From positions 10,275,001-10,339,000 of the forward strand of contig NC_079888.1 of assembly GCF_029227915.1 (NCBI RefSeq): a DNA stretch of 64,000 nt, in the 5' to 3' direction. The notes under the pieces are model-generated. The model was not told the DNA's origin, made no database searches, and saw only the letters and a list, made by a program, of their open reading frames with translations. Numbering within the stretch: the first letter of the stretch is position 1; each line of letters opens with the position of its first letter. Source of the stretch: Hydractinia symbiolongicarpus (lineage: Eukaryota; Cnidaria; Hydrozoa; Anthoathecata; Hydractiniidae). This document shows positions 34,928 to 47,100 of this stretch, in pieces. Both the position numbers and the translations under genes were made by a program.

Positions 34928-36951
34928 AGCAGAGCCTGGAAGCCTGAAACTTATCCAGGCTAAAGCTTAAATCCTCGTTTTGACAGATTTTTTCTGAGAA
35001 CGAGGCTAAAATGAGTTTTAAGCCAATAAGAATCCTAACAGTGAAACAAATTGTTTTATTATCCAATGAACAATACTTTATTTTAAAGTTTATAATCGAA
35101 AGTTAAAGCTCGTGCAGTGTAGCATAATGAAGATCGTCTTATAATGCGCCATCTTTGATGTTATATAATTACGTCATTTCCTTCTGTACTACAATTTTGT
35201 AAGCACGTAGACTAAAGCTATATTCAGCAGAACTAATTATCAATGAATTTTAATTTAAAGAGGAATTTTTGAGGCTGGATATTTTTGGTGAAAGATAATG
35301 TATTATAGCTATAAAATCGTGACATGTATGTCACGATTTTATATCTTTTTTCAGATTATTGCTAATGGCGGAAATCTTTAAGCCGCAGGGCTTCTTGTTT
35401 TAATTTCATTCAATGTACAGACGACTCTCTAATTAACGGACATCCAAAAGCGGATACCTCTCAATTAACAGACAGAACGTGATTACACTGTCAAAACCAC
35501 GGTAAAATTCTACCTGAAAGACTTCCTGAAGTAAATAAAGACTATCAGAAGTTGAGAGTAAAAAGCGGACAGTTTCTCGTTACACAAAAGTCCTGAATAC
35601 CACATTTTTTTAATTATGACTTATCAAGCATTTTCTCTCCCTTAAGCAGAATTAACCATAGGTTACCAAGTTCGTATGCCAGGTCTTCTAGAAACTAGCT
35701 TCCTGTCGAATTGAAGCAGGAAAGCGATACTGTCCAAATAGTGGATACCTCTAATTAGCGGACAGGGTGCACTAAAAACGTCTGTCTATTAGAGAGTCGA
35801 CAAAATACTGCAGATAATTTTAAGCGATTCTCTTTACACGATTCTACAAAAAGTTGTTAAAGCCCTAGATCTTAGCGTTTAGTCCCTGGGTACACTCATT
35901 AGGATTCCCAGCTATAGTGCTTGCATTTTCCCAGACTTGTTTTTCTAGATGGACGTTTAACACACCCAATAAAAATTTAGAAAACACTGCAATCTTTATT
36001 GTACTGGAATTTAAAGAAATTTAGCGCTGAAGTCTAAGCACTGCAAGCTGCTCCATGAACGCTATGGACAGTGGCATTTAGATTGGTGATATCTTGCGTT
36101 TATGTTTTTTGTTTCCAGTCACGTCCCAAGTACAACAGAATTAAAAATACAACACGACGATATATGCTTTGCAATTCTTTAATTAAATTATGTGTACATC
36201 TCAATATAAACTAATAAAAAGGACGTAAGACTAAAATATCTTATCAACACTTCTCCTGTGAAGAAAATACAAGAGAAAAAAAAAGAGAAAAGCGGAGATG
36301 AAAACACAACAAGACAGCAAAAATAACTCATCCTTGTTTTTTTAGAAGTAAAAAAAAGAGTTGCAGTCATAAATTTATCTACAAGCATAGATAACGAGGC
36401 AAGCATTTCTGTCTAAAAGGTGTAAACAAATACATTGCTTGACAACCATATATGTAATTTCTTTTTTCACAATTCGTAAATGCATTTTAAAGAGGCTAAG
36501 AAATGGCTGGCTGATATTCCATTTAATGCCTTACACGAAAGTCGAATAAGAAGAGCATGTTGCACACATGAAAACAAATTCGGTGGATACAGTCTAAATG
36601 ATATTTTTTTACTTCTTAGATTCTCTGGTGCAAACCGTAAACATAAGTACAAAAGGGATGGGGTTCATTATGGGCAAAATAAGTCAAACGAACTCTCCTT
36701 CGAAGTAATCGGACTGTCTATTATACTGTCTTTTTTGCAAATTTTAATAACGAAAAAATAAAAAGGAATTGAAAAAAGATAACTTAAAAAAAAGGAAACT
36801 AAAAAACCCTGAACTAAACTGAACAATATAAATAGATTAAACAATTTAAAAAATCATCAAAATATAAATAAAATGTGCAATTACTAATTACTGAAACTAT
36901 GAATTCGTGTCGTCAAGTATTATAATGAGATCGTGGCTACCTCTGATCTAT
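34928..36951. other. Intergenic region between DCP1 and G6PD 3' ends
   Basis: Contains an inverted pair CCTCGTT...AACGAGG (~34970-35007), a hairpin around ATAAAATCGTGACATGTATG (~35310-35342), the TIR element at 35418-35805, and probable G6PD 3' UTR below 36952. No coding region was recognised. Confidence 0.5.
35418..35805. mobile_element. TA-flanked TIR element (mariner/pogo-type MITE)
   Basis: GACGACTCTCTAATTAACGG at the left end pairs with CTATTAGAGAGTCGAC at the right. TA dinucleotides sit directly outside both ends (35416-35417 and 35806-35807). Subterminal copies of GTGGATACCTCTAATTAGCG occur inside. TA duplications and this architecture fit Tc1/mariner/pogo-class MITEs. There is no transposase. 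Confidence 0.7.
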
Positions 36952-39900
36952 TTACTTGTGAGTGGAAACCCATTTGTAGGTACCTGAATAGATGTACCCA
37001 TATCTTTTCGCCAGTTCGTCAGCTTCCTCAGGTCCACGCCTGTAAAAAAATGCGATTACTGTAGTATGCATTTTTAACAGGGAGATTTACTATATGCCGA
37101 TAAAAGGGATCTCATATGTGATATTTCTGAAAAAAACCCGCTTCTATTCGCATGAAAACTGAGCCAGCACAATCAGAGGTAAATTCAAGCGATTTAGAAA
37201 CACATCAGTCGATTTTACCGGAAGAAATGTGTAAAAAAATAGAAGAGATTTAAAAAGTTTTCAAGTATCGGAGTGCAGTTAAACCGATATCAGTCAGGAT
37301 CTGCTGGGAAAATAATGAATAACGAAATTTCAGGGGATAATTTTTCTTTTTTCAAAAGGTTAGGGAACACGAGGAGTTAAGGGAAACTTCATAACTTTGC
37401 TTAAGTATTTGAGCTTTCAAGGTATCTTGTCACGTGGTTTAATTCATCTCTAATTCTTTACTTACGTTCCAAACTTGTATTTGATTGGTTCGTGTCCATT
37501 CTTCTCATATTCATGAAGAATTGGTGTAAAGATACGCCAAGCCTCAGCCAACTCGTCACTAAAATCAATTTAAATAAATAGTAGAGTTTAATTAGATCCG
37601 CTTTACAAACGCATTCTTTTTAAGGACAGATTTATATCAAACGCTGAACGTTAAAGTAGAAATTTTCGCGGAATTGATTTTCTAGATTTTCTAGATTTGT
37701 GACGAAATTCTATTAAATGTCTTAAATCAGGTACAATCGCGAAAATTTGTTTTGCGGAATTTAATTTTTGAGCTTAAGTGAAAACAGCTTTAAATCGAGT
37801 AATGCAATCAGGACCTGTGCGCAATATTTTCTATGTGTTGGAACATGCAATTTATATTTTGAAAAAAAATGTTTCACTATAATAACTTTTTTTCTTTTTC
37901 CTTTTTATCTTTTAATTTTTTCAACCAGAAGGGGTTTATCCGCGAATTTTGTTTTACAAGATGGGATTGCAAAAATTTATTCCGTTATATTTGCAGTTTT
38001 AGGACAAGAAAAGTAAAAAAAAATTCAAAAGATTGTTATTTTTTAAATTTTAACTCAAGATCCTATTTTTTAACAACCGACACTAATTCATATTTCATTC
38101 TATTTTTAATGAAAAAACATGAGTCTGAGGAGGTTATAAGGGTAAAATCTCAATTTAATCTTTCACAGCCAGAAAACATAATCCACCTACCTTCTAACAA
38201 AATTCAACTGGGTTCCAAAAAACACATCCAATAAAAGTCGGTCATAAGCGTCTGGCATGTAGACATTCTAAGGCAAAAAAAGTGAAGAAAATATACTACT
38301 GTATACCATGTTGAACCGTACCAAATAAAGTTGGAAGACACTTTAAGAAAACATCAGCAAAGGGAGCTCAACTGTTGGGATAAAAATTTAACACCAGTAA
38401 ATCCAACACAACAAGTATTTGTCTCGAGTAAACACCACTTCTTTAATAAAGGCATCCCTTACATAAACGTTCCGTTTTAAACGACGTTGTAAAAATGGAT
38501 ACATTATCACTTAAATAGCTATTTTAATATTCTCTTCAGCAGATGTGTGCATATAGAAAATGTGATCATTGAGCGAAAACAATTTTGCACAACTGTTGTA
38601 AAACCATGTAGCATTTATTCTCAATGACGGGGTCTGAGTACCCTCGTTTTTACTAAACCATTATAAAGTACCAAATTAAGGAGCAAACCTTGTATCTTGC
38701 AGAATAGGTAAGATCGAGTTCCGTTTCAACAGGATCGATAAACATGCCAGGTTTCTTAGTCATCATTTTACAGTACACAGCCTACAAGAAAGAATTTTTG
38801 ATAGCAAATTCTTACTACAGCATCACGGATCTCGTTTATACATCTCACAACAGGTGAGAACGTTTTAGGTGTAGAGGGTGTTATAACATTATCTTAAATC
38901 AACTTCTCCTTTCTCGACTTAATCAATTTCTGCGTATTCATTGGGTTAGCATTTCCTGTCAATTTTATCAAGATCTGGCGATAAATTGATCTTAAAAACA
39001 TTAAAAGTATTTTCTTAACTGTTATATTTTTTTATAAAATTTTCTACAAAAATAAATTCACATTTTGTTCCTTTAAGATGTTTTTGAAGATTTCAATTAA
39101 AGAATGCACATTTCATTTTCTTTGATTTTCTAAATAGGGGTAGGGGTTAATAAATTAAAATATTCCGAAATTTAGTGTTGCCCCCATCTCCCCCCCCTAC
39201 CCTTCACACAATTAGGTTACCAAGAGTACTCTTGATGTTATATAAAAGCCCTAGTAATAACAGTAGACGATGATAATACAGACAAAATGATTGTGCGTAA
39301 AACATTTACCTCATCTGGTTGCACGCGAATGACCAATTCGTTACGCACGGTTTGTCCGTCAAAGATATCTCCTGGTACATCTTTAAACTGAACACGAATC
39401 TCTCCTTTCTTTTCATTCAAAGCTAAAAAGCAAATAAGAAAAGTTAAAAAAACATAAGCCAATAATGTGACGATAAAAAAGAGGTATAGACACTTTTTCC
39501 TTGAAGTTTAGAAGGCTATTGGAGATTGCACGAATAACTTCATAAATGGACATTTGGAAGTGACGATAATGAGATCTGTATCGATTAAAACAAAAATAAC
39601 TAGTTACCTTTGCCACACTTCAAGATGAATGGAACACCTGAAAATAAAAGAAAAAAACCTCTGTTGCAATGTTACAATTTCAAGTTTTTGTAACTTTTCT
39701 TAGCTTTTTTGGGAATTTTTTTTAAAGTAAACGCTATGAGTGGTGGTATATTAATTGACAAAGTTTTATCATGTCAATTTCTTCACTTTTGCTGCCGTTT
39801 ATACCATTTTGTAAAATAAAATCAAAAGAAAAAAAAACATAACTCTCAATAACACTTCACAAGATTTAATACCCTTAAATCCCTCCTCACTAAACATCAT

Positions 39901-42900
39901 GATTTATAAGCTACTCAGCGCTTAGTGTAACATAAAAAGTACCTGCAGTGCCTGTTAGACGCCAATTTTGAAATCAAAATTTTTTGATAATTTTTAGGCG
40001 GCTGATCGAGGTTTATGTTGGGATCAAAAAATATACTTCTGCATGTTTTTTTCATACTTCTGCCTTATATACTGCACAGTGTAGGGACAAGAAAGTTTTG
40101 ACGCTAAAATGCTTCCAGTATGAACGTGGACTGGTATTTTTCAGATCAGCGTCTAATTGAGGCGTTTAACATACAGAACCGAGCTTCAGCAATAAAAAAT
40201 TAAAAAAATCTATAGGAGCGTACCATCCCATCTCTCATTACAAATATTAATAGCAGCACATGCAAATGTTGGTGTTTTCGAGCCCGCTGGAACAGTTTTG
40301 TCGTCAGCATAACCAAACTTTGCATCACCATCCATGTCAGAGTTGCCGATGTATTGTCCCAAAACGATGTCATCTAACTTTAATGGTTTGATGCACTTGA
40401 GAACTTTCAACTAAAAATAAATACATTCGGTATGAAAGAAGGAGAAATATCATGTATTTCGTTTCAAAACATTTTAAGGCGTTCAGACTTACATATATTA
40501 TTCCCTCTGTGACATATTTGAAACAGTACTTCATGAGTAAAAAAAGCTATAATTTCAGTGTTTCTTAACAAGTTTATAATTCTATTAGGGGCATGATGTT
40601 TACCTTTTCGTTTCTGATATCATCAGCGTCTTTTGTTGCAGGTTTCTCCATAGCTGTTAAACACAACACCTGGATGATATGGTTCTGCATAATATCCCTA
40701 CAGACAAAATATGCTGTTAATCATATATGCTATCAAACATAGTCTTGAAAGAGGCAGTGGAATAAAAACTCAAAATGATCAGTGCTCAATCAAAGATACA
40801 AATCATGCCTTGCAATTCGAGTTTTTTGGATAAAAATAACGTTAGTAATAAGTCAATTTTATTTTATAAAGACGTTTCAAATTAGGTTCTTTTAGAAATT
40901 CCCAAAAACTTATCCTTTTGAGAATTAATCGACTTAGATATTACAACATCTCATTGTTGGTTATGTTAACTAAAGAAATGTTTTTTTTTTAATTTTTCAA
41001 AATTAATTGAGAAGAGGAATAACAGTATTGCTTTTGAAACACAAGGAAAACCCACCTAATAACACCAAAATCATCATAGTATCCACCACGACCATATGTG
41101 CCAATATCTTCCTTGAATGTGACAAATACACACTTGATGTTGTCGCGATTCCACAAAGGACTGAATATACGATTCGCAAATCTACAAGGTATTTTTTGAT
41201 AAAAATATGCATCATTTGAGAGAAATTGACTATTATTGATTATTAAATTCATATTATTGCATCATATTAAACGCCAACCTTAGCACCATCAAATTTTGAA
41301 CCATTTCTTTTCCAAGATAATGATCAATACGATAAATCTGGTCCTCTGTAAACAACTTGGATAAGTGGTTTGATAAAACTAAGGATGTATCGGAATCTCT
41401 ACCAAATGGTTTTTCAACAACAATACGAGTCCACCCACTTAGAAGAAAATATATAGATGAGATAACATACTAAACTGAACAGCAACACTTAAGATTTCGT
41501 TGTTACCATTTTTTTTTGCATATACAGATGACAGGTTATTTCTCGCAAAGACCTTTTTGAGAGGGAAAGTTAAATTTATGTACCAAACAAAAGAGGGAGA
41601 AAAAAGGATTGATAAAAGAAGTACAAATTTTGGCACATTCCCTATCAATTTCACCAACCTTTTTTTTATAAATCTACAAATATCAATAATAGATATGGAG
41701 AAAAATTATTTTTAAAATCTTGTTTATGTTATTATTATATCTTAATACGTTTTTGTGATTAGACTAATAATTGTTTGAAATGATAACCACGAAAAAGGTA
41801 CTTCGAGGTCCAGGAGTCATCCTAGACAGAATAATATAAGGCAGGTCAGTCTGCAGGATATTTCTCTAATTCACAAAAAAAAACCCAGTCAAATAAATAA
41901 CAAACAGTTTTTATAAAGCTCCCTAATGCCAATCAAAATGATTGTCCCAGAACAGTTCTTCTTAAAGGAGTTCTTATTTAAAAATCCTATAGGTGTGCTA
42001 TAAATACTATATCACAACGGGTTCTACTGCAAAGAAATTGTCCACTTTAAGTAATTTAACTTACGTTTTACTTTCACAGTGATCTTTTACCATTTGTGTG
42101 ACGGGGATAAAAACAGAAGGTGGTAGAGCTAAGTAAAAAATCCTATCGCATTCATTTGTTGTTTCTAATTTTGTAATTTCTGTATTCAAGTTTTCAAAAG
42201 CAGCAGGACTGTCATAAGCACCAGAGACGTAATGATTGATCTTGAAAAACTCTTCTAGTTTTTCCTTCTCATCCTCTTTAACCTTCAAGCAAAAAACATT
42301 ATTATGTATACTATCAAATCTTATTATGTTCTACAAGCATTAACAAAAAATGTTGGCACATGACTACAAATTTAGAAAAGTGCATCACCACAATTAGCAA
42401 TCCTAGCTATTTCCTTACCAGATTTACACAATTTGAACTTGCCAAAGCTAACTTGTCAATGTTTTAGGATTTAGGATTTTAGGTTATTTGGTTAAATCCA
42501 AACTCTTAAGCTGTACCTGACGTCAGCAAATATTGCGGCACTTATTCTGTAATTACAGCTTGTTAGAAAACTAGTGCACTAAACGCTGATTAGCATGCCT
42601 ACACATAATACGGAAATTGCACTTTCTCAACCTCAAGGATGCAAACATTGGCAAGTTGATGCTAGCTGATGCTAGCTTTCAAAACTACTCCAAATATAAA
42701 TGTTGAGCAAAAATTTTTGTTACTTATTGTAGATCAACTCAAACCTTCATGTATGGTTCAGCTCGTTTTCGCAAATCAGCAACAGTCATCTTTGATCGTG
42801 CATATCCAACAAACACAACATGAGGTGGCAAAAATCCATTTTTGTATAATTGCCTGGCAAAAAAAGTAATCATTTTACCATTACAGGAATATTTTAAGTT

Positions 42901-43233
42901 TGGAATTTATTTGGTCTAAGTAAAACTTTTTGACAAATCTACCAAACGCATAACACTCAACAAATTTTAATATTAAATTTTCCTGATGCTAGAAAATTCG
43001 AACTGTGCTAAAAAATCTCAACTTACCAAAATGTAGGGTAGATTTTCTTTTTTGCCAAGTCGCCCTAAGGTATTAATATAAAATAAGAAAAATGCATCGA
43101 ACTTGTATACTACACTCAAATAATGAAATTAACTTACAGATGCACCCAATAAAACCACAATTTTTAAGTTCTTCTTTGTTGCTAAATATTTTTTCAAATC
43201 AGGAGTTGACTCAGATGTAGGTAATGAAGCCAT
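36952..43233 (-). CDS. G6PD: Glucose-6-phosphate 1-dehydrogenase
   Basis: Fourteen exons, from the start down: 43138-43233, 43027-43064, 42745-42853, 42065-42282, 41279-41437, 41056-41181, 40604-40697, 40224-40410, 39608-39637, 39310-39422, 38689-38781, 38191-38267, 37466-37558, 36952-37039. They join to 1521 nt (506 residues; human 515). The enzyme oxidises glucose-6-phosphate with NADP+ in the cytosol, the first step of the oxidative pentose phosphate pathway. Seen: Rossmann motif [16 protein letters not shown] (residues ~30-45), EKPFGRD (162-168), active-site signature RIDHYLGKE (190-198, with the substrate-binding Lys) and DIMQNH with the catalytic His near 255. The C-terminus [11 protein letters not shown] matches the family ending. 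All key residues are present, so the enzyme should be functional. The shortest exon is 30 nt. Confidence 0.96.
42450..42545. repeat. Dispersed repeat family 2, copy in G6PD intron
   Basis: CTTGTCAATGTTTTAGGATT, GGATTTTAGGTTATTTGGTT and AAACTCTTAAGCTGTACCTG resemble 12993-13060 and 20530-20610. Confidence 0.5.
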
Positions 43234-44198
43234 TTCTTTCTATTTTTCAGATTTCTATACATATTAATAACAGTTGAAAACAATAAAAGCATAACTTAAA
43301 ATCACTGCTTTGGAAACTTAAAGTTCAGCATACTTTTTTTTATCTTTAGAGAAATGTTTACACAAAACTAACAACATTATGCACATTAACTTCCAACTAC
43401 AAGAATCTGTTGATTAGTTTACTTTACTACTTTCAACAAACATTATATTTCATAGTTAAAGCATCAAATGTGCACAAACAAGAAACGAAATAAGCAATTA
43501 AATCATTAATTCCTTACTGCAGAGCAACAAAGGATGCAAACATTGCTTATCATTAATTACATAAAGTGCTAGCATAAAATCAATTAAATCACAATTAATA
43601 AAATCACAAAATAAACTTTGGTTATGTTAAAAGTATATCATTTCTTACTGCATTGATACAAATGTTGACCATACTTTTTCAATTTTGTTGACACAACTAA
43701 TGCAGAACTTGTGAGAAATATTGATTTTATTATCTTTACACAAAAAATGTATAAGTAGGAATAAACAAAAAAATCACTGCTATATAATTAGTTTCTATTA
43801 ACTAAAAATAAATATTTGACAATAGAAACTAATTTTTTTACACACTTTCTTCATAAAAACAACACATTATAATCCCTGTGGAAGTAGGTAGACTCATGCA
43901 GTGGAATAAAATGTAAAATTATATTAACCGCAGCACCATATTTTTTTAAAGCATTTTGCTAATCAAAATCCCGATTCACATTAGTCGAAGCTTGCAACAT
44001 TTTGAAAAAAAATTTTCAGTTTATTTCTTGTGATGTTTCTTTACTTGCCAAGAAATAAAAAAAGAAACCAAATATATAATTAAGTGGTGACTGTCTTGGT
44101 TTTAAAAATTAATGTCCATGAAAAATCTTACTGTTAATCTTGGACTTGCAAAATACTTGCAATAAAAACTAACAACCATTATAAAGTAACAACACAAG
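43234..44198. other. Spacer between G6PD start and CYB561D2-like stop
   Basis: AT-rich, with no exon-like sequence. It should contain the G6PD promoter. A TTTATT at 44020-44025 gives AATAAA on the minus strand and may serve the cytochrome b561 gene. Confidence 0.5.
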
Positions 44199-47100
44199 CT
44201 AGGTCGAAGATTTCTTCTTAAACATGTAAACATCAGCAGTTTGGTTGACAACCACTGACACCATTACAGTAATCAATCCTAACAAAATATACCACGTTAC
44301 AGTGCCTGCATTATTTAATACAAAATTAGAATACAAACTTAAAAACAAGGCTGCACATCCCAAAACAAACACCACTGTGCCAAACAAAGCGTGCATTTTT
44401 TTACGAATAGCAAGTGATGTTCCCATAGGATTCAGGAACGACAAATTGTATATCAGAGAGAAGCCAGCCATGGATTGAAATGTAGCCAGTGCAACAGCAA
44501 TTAATCCAACTTTGCCATGCCATGATACAAAGTGTGGTTTGTTATTTTGTACCTTGTTGTAGTATATGGCAGAAAATCCAAGATGTAAACAAACTACAGC
44601 ACAAATTTGTAAAATCCAATGAAACTTTCCTTTCGTTTTACGGTCAGCGGATTGCAAAAATGAACTATGTGGAGAGAACATCAAAATCGCTTCAAACATG
44701 AAAAGGCCAAACTAAAAAAAAAAAAAAAGTAAAATAAATTGTTACAATACTTCTGGACAGTGATCAATACCAACCAAAGTTTGTTCCTACTAAAAAATGA
44801 CACAGAAACTCATCAATGACATTTATAATGATTAATAAATCAAACTGCTAACGTCACTTGGGAGGATGTGGAAACCACTAATTAGATATAATTCTTAATT
44901 AGTCTCGTCAGGTAATTATACCAGAATGACAAAACTAACAAGAAAGTAGAAAATTGACTTCATAAGGTTCCTGCCAAGAAGAAAGTATCAAAAAATAGGA
45001 AAACAATGTACAAAAACAAAGTCATAATAACACAGTAAAAATATATACCTACTTAAAAAAGATTTCGGAAAAATATAAATTGTAAATCATGATGACAAAT
45101 AAAATAAATACAGTTGTTCTAAAAATAACTTGGTGTCAATTAATTTAGAACGCCTTTGCTTTTTTGAAAATTAGTTTTCACCTCTTAATTAAGTAACAGA
45201 AAATTGTAGCGGAATTACGTACTTGTGCTTGTGACCTCAAAACTTATGTTGCCAATTACATGTTAGTAAATAAATAGACCAATATGGTAGAATAGTAAAA
45301 TGAAAAGGTTACACATTTATACCTTATCTTTTTAGGAAAGATGTAAAATTTATTAACAACTCAAGTCATAACAAGGTTTTAAAATATAAAAAATCCTTAA
45401 CCTGACAGCCTCACAGCCCTTGTCAACAATTTTAAAAACATATATAACAACTTACTCCGATCACCATAAATGTTGGATGCCATGAGAACAGAGCTATTAA
45501 ATAAGTAAAAATTTAATATGTACTATTGTTTTTAAAAAATACATTAAATATACATATTTAAAAAATAGAATGACAGAATTTTGCAGAGTGAAGTTCCCAT
45601 CTTTATAAACCATGTATGAGACATGGTTTGTAAATACAAACAAGAAGCCAATGGCATAACAATTTCTGATATATCTGTTATCCAAAAATATCATGGGAGT
45701 GGGGAATCAATAGTCTGCGCTGGGTCTAAGATTTCAGAACTGCAATAGGAAGTAGGCAATAATTTTTAATAAAAAATCAACAAATAAAACTAAGAAAGAG
45801 GACAAATCACTTGCAGATAAGACAATAAAGAATAAATTTGCTTAAACTGTAACTGCAACTGTAACTGTATAACTGTAACTGTGACTGTATACCTGGGATA
45901 ACTTACACTACGAAAGTACCCCTTCACATCATGTTCCTCGTGCTACAATTAATTTACATGGCAGAGAAGTTAAATGGAGAGAAAGAAACGCCTAAGTAAA
46001 ATATGGAAAAGACAACACAAATTTACGGTTACCCCAACACGTTACAATACACTGGTTTGATAATTAAACATGATTTCTTTTAAATGTTTCACTTTTTCAC
46101 TTGCCTGACGTACCAACTCATCCTATTTTTAGGGCATAAATGACTTAACACTAGTCACCAGATATTGACGACTTCCGCGTTAATGGCAAATTGTAAGATA
46201 AAAAAAACATAAAGATTTATGCCCCATTGCAGTATGCATAGAGTCTTTACTTTGTCACAACAAAGTAGCCTTCTAAAAGAAAACATCTCACAATTGTTTT
46301 GATGTTACTATGGGGAGTTTTGATGGAGCAGAAGTTTGTAAACTAGTTGGTCTGTCATGCAATTGTCATGCTAAGCACTCAGGCCAATGAACGAAAAAAG
46401 TCAATAAATAATTCACAAATGTGATGCCACAGCACAAGTATTCGATCAAAAACCTAGTATATCTGATTCAAAGAAGGCAATTGGAAATTACGTTACAGCC
46501 AGTGGTGATTACAGGGACAATTTACAAGCGACACCAACAATAAGAAAAATATTGATAAATGTATATCTCTATTGGAAATTATTGATAATTATAGCTGATG
46601 CTATTTATCACTAAATTATCACCATATCTGTTAAAAAATTATTGCTGCATAAAATGGCAGCACTATCAAAAAAGCACCTCTGTTAACTAGCTATGAATAG
46701 CAAATCTGGGACTTTGGGGATACTTAATCAGTGTTATGTTTTTCTCTTTAGATTATTATTTTCTAGATAAAGGAAGCACACAACTGATTAAAAAGCAACC
46801 AATAAAGTTTAGCTAGTTACCTAGATATTTAGATTTAGAATTAATTTTTACAGGATCAAGATCTAAAAAATGACGCAAGAATAAGTATGTCTAAAACAAA
46901 GTTTTTAACAAAACCAGTAAACCAAGAAGTTCGATAGGGTGGTAAATTTTTATCTAGTTCTTGTTTTGAAGAAAAAAAATCTGTCACTTCTTATCCTAGA
47001 AAAACTTTATAACAAAACTGGGAAGGGGAAGGCATTAGCTTTTTTTATAACATATCTACATTTATTGTTTATTTTGGAAAAATTGACTGAGCCGAAATAT

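Noticed and set aside
34455-35066. Long ORFs of WMDG or SIHP repeats on both strands
   Set aside because: Direct translation of the CATC/GATG microsatellite, open in several frames at once; no flanking coding signal.
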